Source of the DNA: Salvator merianae
Taxonomy: Eukaryota > Chordata > Lepidosauria > Squamata > Teiidae
Reading direction: 5' to 3'
Length of the DNA: 64,000 nucleotides
Assembly: GCA_003586115.2 (NCBI GenBank)
Contig: QVOM02000116.1
Location: 46,477,692 to 46,541,691 of the forward strand
The position numbers and the translations under genes are program-made. The notes under the pieces are model-generated. The model had not been told where the DNA came from and ran no database searches. It was given only the letters and a program-made list of their open reading frames with translations. This document shows positions 36,230 to 48,369 of the stretch, piece by piece. Numbering within the stretch: position 1 is the first letter of the stretch; every line of letters starts with the position of its first letter.

Positions 36230-38550
36230 ATTCGCGGGAGAAACGATGGAAGACTCAGTAGACCCTAAGCAGAGTGACCATCTGGCGAGGACGAGAGGGG
36301 TCCTACGCCTTTAACAGAACTTCTTGCACGAGCGAACGAGTATTGGCCGTCATGCCGGCTACAGGTGCCGAAGCTCTTCTTTGCAACTGTTTAAAGGAGC
36401 GGGACCCTGTCCTGGCTTGTCACCCTGCATGGAAAGGAAACCAGGAGCCGTTGCACACCGCGTTCTTGCGTTTGACAGGGAGGCTTCTTTCCTTGCTTCG
36501 TAATTCGTTCATGACGGCGCGGGGCTGGAGCCTGCTGCCTTGCGAAGGGCCGGGGAGGGGGGGTGTTTGCCGCCTATCTAAAAGCTCAGCTGCCTAAAGG
36601 GGAAGGGGTATGTGTGTTGCTGTGGCAGCAGCAGCTGGCCTTCGCCTTGCAGCTCTTTCAATTCAGCCCCCTTCCGTGGTGCGCGGCGGTCCTGCCGGAG
36701 GGCTAGAGAAGGCGACATAGTCCGGGGCAGGATCATTTTTCAAACGCACCCATTTAGATGCAGATAGGAAGCCCGCGCTCGCCAGGAAGCCGAGGCGCTT
36801 TCGGGGAAATAAACGGAGTCGAGGCACAGCTTTGAGCGACAGCCAGCAACAGCCACGGCAGGGTCGCGCGCCCGCCGCCAAAGCGTGGGATCTGCCCTTT
36901 ATCCGGTTCGGGAGAACTTCCTTAGGCGAGCCCTGTCCCCGTTCCCTGCCCAGCTGCCTTCCGTAAAGAAGGTTGTAGGGGACGAAGAACGCCGAGTTGA
37001 AAGCCTGACGCCTAAGAGAATGTAAGGAGAAGAAGTGCTAAGGGGATGTAATGAAAAAGCGCGTTCGCTCGCTGGGCCTGTGATGCCTTTTGGAGACGGG
37101 GAGGCGGCGCGGGCCGTGCGCGCAAACCTACTGAAGGGAACGCAAAAAGCCACCAGCCAGGAGGTGGGCGGATCCTGGAGGTGGGGAGATCTCTGGAGAA
37201 GAGGCTAGAGAAGAGATGGTGAGCCCAACAGTAACTAGTAGCGGCACTTGCCCTCCGTAGAAAAACTTCCCGAGTTCGGTAAGAACTCCGAGAAGGCGCG
37301 ACGGGAAATGCGGTTAATTGTTCTTGGAGCTTAGTAAGCCGCATTCACTTGAGGCGCTAGTTTCTGGAACAGTCTGTCCCAGTGTGCCGATGTTTTTCTT
37401 CCAGTGCGTTCAGGAACGAGTAGCACCAGGAAAGCCCCAATTTTAGCAGTGTGTGTTTTTACACCCCGGGCGTCTTTTTGCGGGGTGATTCCATTGATTC
37501 CGCGTGGTCTGAGGATGCTGGGATGGACCTGCTCCTCCACTGCCAGCGCAGAGACTCACCAACCATCTATTGCCTTCATTACTGGCTTTGAAGAGGAGCT
37601 TGCTACCTGGCAGCGATTGCCTTCGACCTCTGCACGTCCCGGCAAGCCGCTGAGTTGCATTCGCGGGCGCTCGAGAAGGGGACTTCGCCCCTTCTGCGTC
37701 GCGCCCCCTGCCCTCGACTCTCAGCCATCGTGCCCAATAGCTTTAAAGCCCGATCAGGACTTGGTGTCGTGGGAGCGAAGCCCTTTCAACTCAGAGGACC
37801 TGCTTTCGGATCTTTGCTCTCTAGGCCCGGCCAGCCAGGAGATGCCAGACACCTTTGGGCCTTCCTCCCAAGGAAAGGAGCTTCACCTTGCAGCCTACAG
37901 AAGAACCAGCAAGGGGTTTGACGTCTTGGCATCGTGAAGCAGGAGCGGGAGGGAATGCCAGGGCGTTCCCCTCATTCCCCAGCATCTCCAAAGAGAAAGT
38001 GACCTGCCGGCAGGTGCATCTCCAGAAAAGGAGTCGAAAGGTAGAACGGGGGGGGGGTCGTGCGCCTTCCTTGCCTGGTTAAGAAAAAGAGGCGGGGGAG
38101 GAGGAGGGAGTTCAGCAATCCCCCCTCCCCCTCCGCGGGAGAGCGCCTAAGCGCGTCCTCCTGCGTTCTTGTTGGCGCTTTGGAGCTCCAGCAGCAGCCT
38201 TCGCCGCCCGCCCGGTCTTGAAAGTAAAAGCAGCGCGACCGAGAGCAGCGACTGGGAGGAGCCCCTCCTCCTCGGCTTGCCCATGCCGGGGCCGGGCGGG
38301 CGCTCCGTCGGTCGGGAACGCGCCTTGTTTCCTTGCCCGCCGCCCGCATCAGTCCGCCTGCATCTTCGGCCGGCGAGGAGCCGCGCGCCTTTTGCTCCTG
38401 CGCGCCCAGGCGGTGGGAGGAAGAGAAGAGTTCACTCGGACGCACCAGCCTTTTCCTTCCATTAAGCCAGAATGCTGCTGCCGGCGCGCGCAAGTGGCGC
38501 GCTGCTAAAGCAAGGAGGCTAATTAATGGCAAGCTGTTTTCCTAGTCAAG
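36230..38550. promoter_or_regulatory. Second CpG-rich block, no assigned exon
   Basis: About 2.3 kb of raised GC and CpG content, richest at 36.6-37.2 and 38.1-38.5 kb, with many CGCG and GGCGG motifs. Long ORFs on both strands (for example 37404-37937 + and 37972-38532 -) have low-complexity compositions and no domain I recognise, as expected where stops are rare. It ends 1.6 kb before the PTPRN2 exon. Alternative PTPRN2 promoter, unmethylated enhancer or unrelated start site are all possible. Confidence 0.6.
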
Positions 38551-39080
38551 ACGTGGCGTTAATTGCATCGGTGGCCTTTCCGATTCCAAGATTTTAAAAG
38601 GGAGAAAGACAGACAGAAACTAAAAAAAAAAAAAAGAACTGGAGCGGGCCCTGTCACAAGAGCTGCTTGTGTACGTGGCTAGCCTGGAGGAAATTAAGCG
38701 GCAGCTTGGTGAATGCGGAGCAGAAAATTACTAAAGAGAGGCGAGATAATGAATAGGCCGGGCCAGGCATTCAGGGGGAAAAATCCATTTTGTTACCACG
38801 CGAAATGAGGTGGTGGAGAGGACTTGGCTAATTGTTCTCATCTTGTAGCAACCAGAGCTGAGGCAGGGGCGTGCTTTTCAATTCATTTCCCTGGTAATTG
38901 TGAAGCGCTGGCCAAATGAGCGAGCCTGCAATCTTGTGTGCCTGGGCTTTTCATGGCCATGTTGCGATTTTAATTGTTGCTAATATAGCTTATAATGAAG
39001 CTAATGAGGGGAAATCATTGGACAACTTTTGAGCGCATGAAGACAAGCGAAAAGCATCGCCAGGATTTCTTTTTCCTTGA
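38550..39080. promoter_or_regulatory. Candidate conserved non-coding element (enhancer-like)
   Basis: Repeat-free, complex sequence next to the CpG block with clustered homeodomain-type cores: gttaattgc, ggctaattgttc, ggtaattgtg, tttaattgttgc, agctaatgagg. No repeat family or coding exon is visible. This is the style of a developmental enhancer, but conservation cannot be judged from one sequence. Confidence 0.3.
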
Positions 39081-39099
39081 TTCACACACAAACAAAAAT

Positions 39100-40080
39100 T
39101 GCACTTTAAAAATGCACTTTGGAAATGTGTCCAGTTCCCTCCTCCCTTGTTTTCCTGAAGAGGGAAGGACTGAATTTACAGGTTTGTTTGGTTTGGTTTT
39201 TTTGCACAGAGGAAGAAAAAGAGAGATGGATTCCTCCCTTCCTATTTTAAAACTCTTTTTTGTTTTTATGTAAAGTAGACATGCAGTGCTGAAGGAGAAT
39301 TGTGATTTTTGAAAAGCCCGTCAACAATATTTTTAGGAAGAATGTGCCAAAAAGAAGAAATCTTCATTCCATTTCTTACATTCAGTATCAGCAGGGAAGC
39401 TATTACTCTGAGGAAAGATTTCTGTGTCAGGGTTGTTGTTGGAGATGCGCAGATTTTACATGTATTAATAGGACCCTAAAGACAGTTTTAACTACATTCC
39501 TAGGTAATTTATGAACAATGAGACAAGGTATGTGATGCTTGAGGGATTTAAAATTAGGAGGATGTGGAGGGAACTGTTGACATTTCAGCTAAATTGGGGG
39601 GGGGGTGTTAGGTGGTATGTTTCCATGTGTTCTCTGCTTGTAACAGGCCTGCATATAGAATTTAAGAAAAATTCTCATTGAGAATTTTTAGCTCTGGTGA
39701 AGCACATGGTTAGATTGTTTCTTCAACTTGAAGTGTACTAAACAGAAGAAAATCCCATTGAATTTACGTTGAGATGCTTCTGATTGATCTTGTTTTGGGC
39801 TGAGCATCTAACCTGGACCACTGCCCTAATCCAGTTCAAAGAACTGAGATGGGCTGCAATGCTTGCCGAAAGCATCAGCAAATGTCTATCTAGAAGTATG
39901 AAATGAGGCTGTCCTAGTAAGCATGCACAGATTTTCAGCAGCATTCACTTTAGAATATTAAACGGGGACAGGGTGATTATAATTTCATGTTGTGATTTCT
40001 TCTGATCTCTTTGGAAAAGTCCCAAGTGGAGGTTGCTCTAAGTTTTCATCCTAGTGTGTTTTAAAAAAATAAATACTTAA
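39100..40080. other. Intron between the enhancer-like element and the PTPRN2 exon
   Basis: Repeat-poor apart from G-runs (39597-39605). No coding exon found. Confidence 0.45.
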
Positions 40081-40086
40081 TGCATG

Positions 40087-40124
40087 CCTTCTTCCCTTTC
40101 TCCTTTATTTCTTATTTGATACAG
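40087..40124 (+). promoter_or_regulatory. Splice acceptor of the PTPRN2 exon
   Basis: Pyrimidine-rich stretch (cttcttccctttctcc onward) ending gatacag directly before the first lysine codon of the exon. It sets the exon start and reading phase. Confidence 0.85.
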
Positions 40125-40340
40125 AAAAGCAAGCTGCAGCTTTTGCCACACCATGCCCAGGAAGAGGAAGGCACCACCAAATTCATCATATTAACACTCC
40201 TCTCTATTGCTTGCATTTTTGGGATCCTTGTGGCTTCTTGTGTCATCTACTGTGTTCGCCACAGCTCTCATCACAAACTGAAGGAAAAGCTAACAAGCCT
40301 AAGTTCTGATGCCGGCTCCGATGCTACTACAGCTTACCAA
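40125..40340 (+). CDS. PTPRN2: PTPRN2 (phogrin) transmembrane exon, internal
   Basis: Internal coding exon of 72 codons for the membrane-spanning part of the receptor-type protein tyrosine phosphatase phogrin, which sits in the membrane of insulin and neuropeptide dense-core vesicles. Seen: polypyrimidine tract and AG at 40123-40124, donor GTAAGA at 40341, phase 0 at both ends. Residues 1-19 are lumenal juxtamembrane (starts KSKLQLLP), 20-43 a hydrophobic helix ([17 protein letters not shown] onward), then a basic stop-transfer stretch [13 protein letters not shown] and an acidic/Ser linker ending DATTAYQ. From memory of the family, human PTPRN2 has the same layout (KSKLKFLP, RHSSQHRLKEKLSGL, GADATAAYQ), whereas PTPRN differs after the helix (QDKERLAALG). 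The open frame runs past both splice sites by chance, and the ATG at 40080 is intronic. No catalytic domain exon is in the window. Confidence 0.93.
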
Positions 40341-40346
40341 GTAAGA
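40341..40346 (+). promoter_or_regulatory. Splice donor of the PTPRN2 exon
   Basis: GTAAGA follows the glutamine codon CAA that ends the exon. In human PTPRN2 the next residues are ELCRQ, which do not follow here, so the coding sequence must be spliced. Confidence 0.85.
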
Positions 40347-41499
40347 GAACGTTTCCCTTTACTCCATCAGTTCTTTATTTTTCTGAGACGCTTAAACCAT
40401 TATTTATTATCCCCCCCTCACAAGGGAGTACTCCCTTTATTTATAGCTGAGGTAAGGTGATTTTCCCCCCTTCCCTTTAAACAATATATTCCTTGGAGTC
40501 CCTCCATTAATATTCCTCACGATAGACTGTAACAGCTTTTTATTGCTTGCTATTAATCTTGGCTATTCTTGTAGCTTGCTATAAATGTGACTCTAATTAC
40601 AAACATTAAAAGAAGTAGTTGCCAACTGTAATGCCTCCAGAAAAAATAACAGTATCTAGAATCTGTCACTACATTTTACGTATTGTTATTATTATTACAA
40701 TTTATGAGGCATGGGCTCATGCACTTATCTGAAAGTATCTTTTTACTTAAATCATTGATTTCCTGACAGTCTGATATGAAAAGAACCTTTGACCTGTGCA
40801 GTTGTCAGTTTCTTCCATTATTTAGATAAACTGGAATGTAACATTGATAAATTTGTGAGCGCTTCAGAAGTTAGAAGCAGGCCTACCCTATTTTCTGAGA
40901 ACAGTGGCAATCAATGTGAACAGAAATGTTATGCATAAATTCTGCAATAGGTTCTTAACAAAAATAAGAGAAGATGTTTTCTGCTTCCAAAACATGGAAT
41001 GCTGGCAGCTTGTTTCTTTTCTGGCTTGCATAGATATTTTATATATTGTTTTGAATGTTTTATAATTGAGGAAGTCATACAGTTACGAAAGTGGTCCATG
41101 GAGATTAATATCTGTAAATCCTTATGAGTTGCATCAGATTAACGTGCACTATTGGATCACTCTTAAAGGAAATAATAAAGTGGTGATTAAATATCTTGAG
41201 TTAAAAAATTTGCTTTTGCTATCACATTCAGACAAAACATTTTTGTATTTGTGTCATAGAGAAGCTGGAATCACCTTTTCCCTCTAATTTTTAATCTCTC
41301 TGTCATCCTTGTATTAAGTGTGCTTTCTTCCTTGGGGAGGAAAACATTGCATATCTAATAAAACTTTCAGTAAGAGAAGACAAACATGTGCTTGAGTTAC
41401 TTAAGTTTTAGAAGAAAAGCTTTAAACTTAGATCTAATACGATAATATAGATAGAAAGACATATTCAAAAGATAGGATTGAATGTTCATGTAAAATAGG

Positions 41500-41600
41500 G
41501 GTATATTTTATTTGGTTAAGGCATTTATATACCACTTTTCATTTAAATAAATCTCAGACATGCACAGATACATGTAAATAAAATTTAACCAAAATTAATA
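41500..41600 (-). mobile_element. L2/CR1-like 3' tail, degraded
   Basis: 'ggcatttatataccactttt', 'aataaatctcagacatgcac', A-rich end. Weak. Confidence 0.35.
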
Positions 41601-43359
41601 TACTTTTCATGTAGGGTTTCTGATGCTGTCTCATTTAAATTTTGGTAGCTAAATTTCCTTTTTTTCTTTTGGATAGTACATTTAATAAATCTCAGGTGTT
41701 ATGTTTACTTGTGATTAGTAAAATGACAAGCACCCCTGCGATGGTTCTAATTAATAGCTTCTGTAATTAAAATTATGTTCCTCCAGCAGGAAAATTGTTT
41801 GAATTTCTAGAAAGTGACCTTTTTGTCATTTCTCTTGGGATACATTGGTTAAGTTGATATTGATTTTATAATGTGTTCCCATTTGCTTAATAGGAATTTG
41901 TAATTTAGATATTAAATAGAATTTAAGCTTCATTTCTTCATTTCCATTGATGATTTTAATTGGTAAAATAGAGCCTGAAAATTAATAATATATCCCCATT
42001 TTTATATTTATTAGCACATTAGTACTGTAATTTTACAGCATGTCTGCTTCAGAGGAAGTCCTGATGGTTCAATGGAGCCTCCTTCCAAGTAGATGTGCCT
42101 AGAATTGCTATGTCTCCTTATTTTTTAAATTGCAGTCAGGAATTTATCTCATTCCCATTGGTTATAGTTAAGGACAGCTATAATAATTTTTGAAAGTAGC
42201 ATAATTTCAAGCTTTGTTGGAGTTTTTGGTTCTTGTGTTTTTGAAATCAGCTTGTCTGTCTTTGAATTCACTGGCGACTAAAGACAATGCAAGATTGCAA
42301 TCAAACCAAATGCCAAACTGTTTAATACCGATTACTGCTACTTCAGATAGTAATTTAATAACATTTTTTGTTAATTCTGCTGTCAGGTAAATTAGTAGCA
42401 ACGTTCACATTTTGTTGGCTCTGTGGACAAGAATACGTTTTTATAAAGTAATGGAAATATCGCTCTCGTTTTAAAGGAATTCCTGAAAATCTTGAGTGCA
42501 CGGATATTTCCTAACCCCGTACCTCATCAAAACAAGGACAGAACAACTTCATATGCTCAAATAGCCATGGGGAGATAATTTAAAACAGTTCTGTAATTGG
42601 AAGTTTGGATTAATGGATGTGCTGTTTAACATGGACTGGTAACCTGGGGCTACATGAATGTCTTACAGTATTGCAAGGAACATAGAGAAGCTAGAGTTTG
42701 CATAATGGGGTTTCTATCACATTAAGGAAGTGATGGCATGAGTAATCATTCTGTGAATTCTGCCTGGGGTTCTTGAAAACAATACAAAACAAAACAATCC
42801 TAGCCTAGGTTAAATCTGAAAAATGTCATGAAGACATTCATAAAACTAAAGAAATTGTATATTCTAAAATAATAGTAAGCTTGTGAACAGCGCTCTGTGG
42901 AATCATCTTCCTTTGACCAAATTTTCAACTGCCCTCAAATTCCTATAGAGTAAATCCCATTCAGTTATAGGGTTAATTGCTGGGCGAACCTGTTTAGATG
43001 TGTATTACACAGAATGTAAATCTAAAACTGGTGACTGCATAGAGTACTTATATTTATCTGTTAATATCTCCACCAAAGTATTTGTGCTTAACACACTTAA
43101 ATCAGTGAAACAAATACACAAAAATATTTAGTGGTAGTCAGTAAAAACAACGGTGATGGCTGCCACTCAGTTTGTTTTCATAATCCTGAGAAATTCATGT
43201 AAATGCACCTGTATTACTTCTTTCAGTTTTTTATATACCCATTTGTCATCGTCATCCAATTACAGTTTGTTAGCAGAAGATACTGGTTTTCCAGCCTGGA
43301 GATTTTGATTTAAAATAATTGACTGTGACAATGAGTAGAAGAAAGCAGCAGAAGAAATA

Positions 43360-43394
43360 ACAAATATAGCTAGAGAACACCTAGCTATATTTGT
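43360..43394. repeat. Perfect 14-bp inverted repeat, 7-bp loop
   Basis: ACAAATATAGCTAG (43360-43373) and its exact complement CTAGCTATATTTGT (43381-43394) around agaacac. Confidence 0.9.
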
Positions 43395-43601
43395 GGGAGG
43401 GGGGAATATAACCTTGACTTTGTTGGAATTATTGGTTAAACATTAGTGGACCTTAGTGTGTATGTGAGCTCATCAAGAGATTTCATAATAATCATGTAGT
43501 GTGTGTAGACTGCAGTTGCTGAGATATAATGAATGTTACAAAACATATCTATGGAGCACCAATCATTGGCTATTCTGTTTTTCCCTTTTAATATATACTT
43601 C

Positions 43602-43626
43602 ATATATATATATATATATATATATA
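43602..43626. repeat. (AT)n microsatellite
   Basis: About 12 AT units. Confidence 0.95.
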
Positions 43627-45584
43627 CAGGGCATATTTGATCATTTAGATCACAGGGGTGCTGCTATTTAAAACTCAGGGTAAACAAATAAAATCTGATA
43701 GCCAAGGAATCTTTCCTGTTGTCTATTGCCATATAAAATGGCAGACAAGAAGTAGTTAATCACTCAGGATTGTGTACATGGAATGGGGAACTGAAAGGTT
43801 TAACAATAGCTTTTATCTATCTTGCTTTGAGAATAGAAAAAAAAATCACCTGGTAGGTAGGATTTGAGTATTTTAGAAAAGCGATAATATTATATATATT
43901 GATTTCACAAGTACTTTTTCCTAAAATCGATGTGAAATACAGCAGAGTTAGAACTATCATGTGTATATAGCAAGCAGGTCATGCATGGACACACACCATC
44001 TACTTTCGTGTCCATTTTAATATTTTCATGTCTTTGCTTAACTGCACATGTAACAATCGATTTAAATCAGTGTCAGAGCCCAGGCTATTAAAATGTTATT
44101 TTCTCTTTCAGTTTTATGTTCCTTGGTTTTGTTAGGAGTTTCTGTTTTCTTCCTGTAGATCTAGCAACAGTAAGTTCAGTATTCTGTGGCTTATTCCTTG
44201 TGTGATTGCTTTCATAATTTGGCAACAAGAATCTTCAGGAGATCAGTAGTTTTACAACATGTATCTGGTTTTACTTGCAGAATTTGAATATCCTAATATG
44301 TAGCCTAAGGTGGGGGGTAGAAATCACTCAGGCATAGAGTGGAAGAGAGCCAGTGTGTAAACATTGCCAGTAAGTGCATATTTTCATTGTCATCAGTGAG
44401 CAATTTATTAATGGCATGTGCATTGATGATTGCTGCTCTTCAGGGATGCTCTACTGGTTCTGTTCCAGAAAATGTCCTTGGGATTCTAACTGCACTTTAG
44501 CTTTTTGACACTTTTCATGGTAGACTGCTGCATTAAGGAAGGTGATACCAAATCACCTTACCTCTATTATACATTTGAACTAGGAAACTTTGTTAGTGAA
44601 AATAGTCTCTAAAAACACTAAATAACTTCATCTTCCACATTAAAATAGAATAATACTGAACTTGTGACACCTTCCTTTTATTTTTCTATGAAAACATAGA
44701 TTTTTGAGGATTATTTGTATCCATTTGGTCTCTGCAAAGAGAAGCATACTTATTCCTCTAAGTGTGCAAGTGAACTAAAGCTGTGAAAACTTTCTAAGCA
44801 TTGCATCACTTTAAATAGCATATGCCAGCTGACACAGTAGGCAATGTACGAAATAAAGTAGCAGCAGTAACTTTCCATTGATAATGATACTTACTTTGCC
44901 ATTCATTACAGTTGTTAGTTCAAGATGTTGACACATTAAAATACTTACCATTTGCTTGGATAATAGAAAAAGTGATCACAAAGTAATTTGCACAATATCC
45001 TTTAAAGTATTTTGGGTTATATTCAATCAAATAGAAGGAAATCTTTCATTCACTATAACAGATTTCCATCACTTCAATATTTTGTTCTAAACTGACACTT
45101 TACAGATCATTTTTGACAAATATTGTTCAGACTGATTTGTCTAAGGATGCTATATGACTTGAGTTTTCTGTATATAGCCCTTCTCAGTAGCCTTATATTA
45201 CTAAGAATGTTTTTCTATATATACAATATTGTTTAAATTGGATAACTTCATATTTCTTCAAGTGGGTTACATAATGTGTCCTGTAAGAGCAGAGCAATTT
45301 AGTTACCTTTTGGGTGTTACTGAACACCAATTTGCTCTAAACAACTTTGTAAAACAGTAGAATCTAATAAACTCTATAAAGTACGAGGAAATAGGATCAT
45401 TTTGCAATTGTATGAAATTGCCAGACCCGTTAAGAGACCGTCCTTGGAAGAAACTAACAGCATCTGACAAGCTGGGATATTCAAAATGCTTGCTGTAAAA
45501 TGACACAGGGAACCACTGTTATAAAGACTCATATTAAAGGATAAGTGTGGAAGTTGAGCGTTGAGGCCATATGGAGGGTTAGAC

Positions 45585-46055
45585 TGTATTCGCACTGGAG
45601 GCCAAGTAGACCTGATCAGAGCTGAACACTTCAGTCTGTAATAGGCAGTCTGTCCCAAGTTGGGATGGTCTGTTCCACACCAGTTCCCATGTAGGCTCTA
45701 AAGTTCGCGCCAGCTTCAGAGCCTATGTGGATGGTCCACAAATGGTCAGAAGGCCAGGAACTTCCAGAGGGCCATTTTGATGGTGCACCTTGTTGTGCTG
45801 CCTAAATGGGTCCCCTGTGGTATACCAGATCACAAAGGCATGTTGTCTGCACACCTCCATGGTACAGTATTCTACCCCTTAATATGCCAGTAGACTGGAC
45901 CAGGATGCCATTTTGGGTATTCTTGCCTGGTCTACATTCCATCTTGTGCAGTTAGAACAGACTAGGAGCAGCAGGACCTCTGTGGTCCGTTCTAATGTGT
46001 GGATGTAAGAGTTCTAGAAGTGGATCGTGGCCTGTTCTACCGCCTAGTGTGGAAA
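45585..46055. mobile_element. TIR DNA element, family B copy 2
   Basis: Shares ordered blocks with 12.1 and 52.3 kb, including the identical string 'agtagactggaccaggatgc' + 'cattttgg' (also at 52611-52636), 'caagttgggatggtctgttc' and 'aaatgggtcccctgtgg'. Ends near gtgtggaaagaac, which roughly complements the ttctt-ccacac type start. Non-coding. Confidence 0.6.
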
Positions 46056-48365
46056 GAACTTAGTACTCCGTTTTTAAAAAAATCTCCACAAAACTCTAAA
46101 ATGAAAATACATTTAAACATTCTTAAAAAAACTTTATGTCTTTGTTGTTGTTGGGTTTATTTTGGAGCTCTAAATGGTGGGAAAAATATTATTTGCATAA
46201 TTTAGGAAAGGCTAGATTTTGAATTTCAGTAAATTCAATTTGTTTATGAAAATACAGTTTATCTACTTCGTCTACTTTTATATCAATAGATGTGTACCAG
46301 TAAAATGCATGCAGATATTTAGTTAACACTCCTAGTAAGTGAAGCTGAACAAGCCATTTTTTAAAAAATCAAAAACTAATGTTAATGGAGCGCAACAGAT
46401 TTTATAGTTGTCTTTCATTTTAGCCATGTAGGGAAATATAACTTAGCTTCTATATTGCCAGCCTTCATTTTACTAGTAGACAGATTTTCATAAATAGATG
46501 AGTTTTTAAAAAACAAAATATATCTAAAATCTATTGTTTTGTAGCATTTAAAGTGAAATGCAGATGGCATTTGTCCTACTAAAAACCATATTTACCGAAC
46601 TACAGATTACTGCATTTCAGAGTCACTTTGACAAATAGATCCTGTACATGTTTTTGATAAAATAGATTCCATGTGTTTTGTTTGGCTTAAGCCAAGCAGT
46701 TCTTCTTTTTAATTTCCATGCCTTTAATTAAGGAGCTACCATGACAGAAGTGTTTGTCCTTCCCTGGACACAAAAGTGTGTTTAATCCCTAAGTACTGCA
46801 TTGTGCTTATTGCCAAGTATTAACACCAGACAGATCACCTTTATTTCTGAGTCCACGAGACTACGTACACAGGCTGACAAAACTTGCACCCCTAGTGGTA
46901 ATGTAAGTGATTTTACGTACAGTTTTATCTCTTGACCTTTTCCTAGTCTGTTTAGCTTCGGAGTACGAGTGTTTGTGAAAAAGATCCTTTTGGAGTTAAG
47001 ATAACCGAACAAGAACACTGAAAGCTTGTTCCTTCTCTTGTATGTGCGCTAGTTTCAATTAATACTGTATGTGTCTCAGTCTAGATGGATAGGTTGGCAG
47101 AATTACATTTCTCCAGGGCAGATAAGAATATACATGTTACATGGTAGACTGAGGCAGATCTCTGGGAGGCAATCTCTTTAAAGTAATTAACTGTAAAACT
47201 TCGCTCTTGCATTATTTATTTCTTCTATTTTTAAACTACATTTTAATTTTTTAAAAAATTGACAAGTCCATTGAGTGCCCTACTGTCTTACAGTACAAGT
47301 AAATATTTTGGGTTTGAGATATTGGTGACAGCATATGGAAAACTGATGTGGCTAGAAACTAGAATGAAGGATGCAAATATTTCTTGCATTCTGGGAACAT
47401 GGCTTGCTATCTTTTCTCAAAAGGTTGCCCTGGATGGCCTCTGAATCTGGCACGTGAAGCTTCTTGCTTGTTTGTCGTACTGTATTTTTGTTCATAAAAG
47501 AAACTTACCTTATTAAGGAAATCGTGTTTCTGAATTTGGCCTACTGTTGGTGACAGGAGGAGAAAGCAGCTGGTACTAGACATATTGGCACTGTTCTTTG
47601 CTGCTTCTTCCAGGCACTCCAGAGTAGCCAGCATATAGTTCTGGCTGTGAATCCTTTTGCCAGAAACCACTGGGACTTTGTTCTGCAATAGCTGTTAGTT
47701 TGATTTCTGTGCTTGATGTGATGCCTGCTACTTAGATGACAGATTTCTGCTCTAGCTCATTGCACCAATGCTTTCTGGAAGCCCCTAACCTGCATCTTCC
47801 TGACACAAATGGCTAATTGCCTATCTATCTGTGTAACTGTTTCAGGAGCTGCTATTAAGGAACAGCACGGTGAGGATTTTGCTTATAGCACAACAATTAA
47901 GGGCTCTGTTCATCTATAAATGCACAAGAGCCATTCACAACACAAGTTGCATGTCATGAAAAAGGGAAAGTGGTGAAGCTGGGGCAAGAGAGGGCAGTGT
48001 AGTGGGGAAATGACATACTATTGTGCTTGCTTCTCCAGGACAAAAAATGAGTTCACTGCATGCTTGTAGTGTCCTAACGTAAAATACTGCCTTGTCTCAC
48101 TATATACAAGAAGTAAGAGGTTGAATGCTAGGTGGTTACTATATTCTTTTAAAATTCAGACTTTTGTATTTACCTTCAAGTAATAGGACATTTCCAGGCA
48201 TGCACTTTTTTGTTTTCTTGTGGCATACAGTTTTGTGTATACTGGAAATTCTTCCAAAGATGTGGTCTCATAAAATAGCCTGCACAGGACTTCTGTACAA
48301 ATTTCTGAATTAATACTTTATGACGTGCCCATGCCCTTCATGATAATCCATAATGCTGCCCTTTC
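46056..48365. other. Intronic DNA without recognised features
   Basis: AT-rich, repeat-poor. 'gcacccctagtggtaa' near 46888 is a weak CTCF-like motif. ORFs show no domain. Confidence 0.45.
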
Positions 48366-48369
48366 CAGG

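Larger units (their letters stand above)
40347..45575. other. Long repeat-poor PTPRN2 intron
   Basis: Unusually free of recognisable transposons for this window apart from the tail at 41500. 41720-41820 (taattaatagc, gtaattaaaattatg) and 43150-43330 have complex, homeodomain-core-rich texture and are candidate conserved elements. No second exon seen. Confidence 0.45.

Noticed and set aside
37404..37937. 177-codon + ORF in the second CpG block
   Set aside because: No domain, no signal peptide, no splice structure. Overlapped by equally long ORFs on other frames and strand, as expected from GC content.
37972..38532. 186-codon minus-strand ORF
   Set aside because: Same reason: compositional ORF with no recognisable motif.
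40080..40124. ATG and 15 codons in frame with the PTPRN2 exon, read as a protein start
   Set aside because: This is the polypyrimidine tract and acceptor. The residues do not resemble the family.
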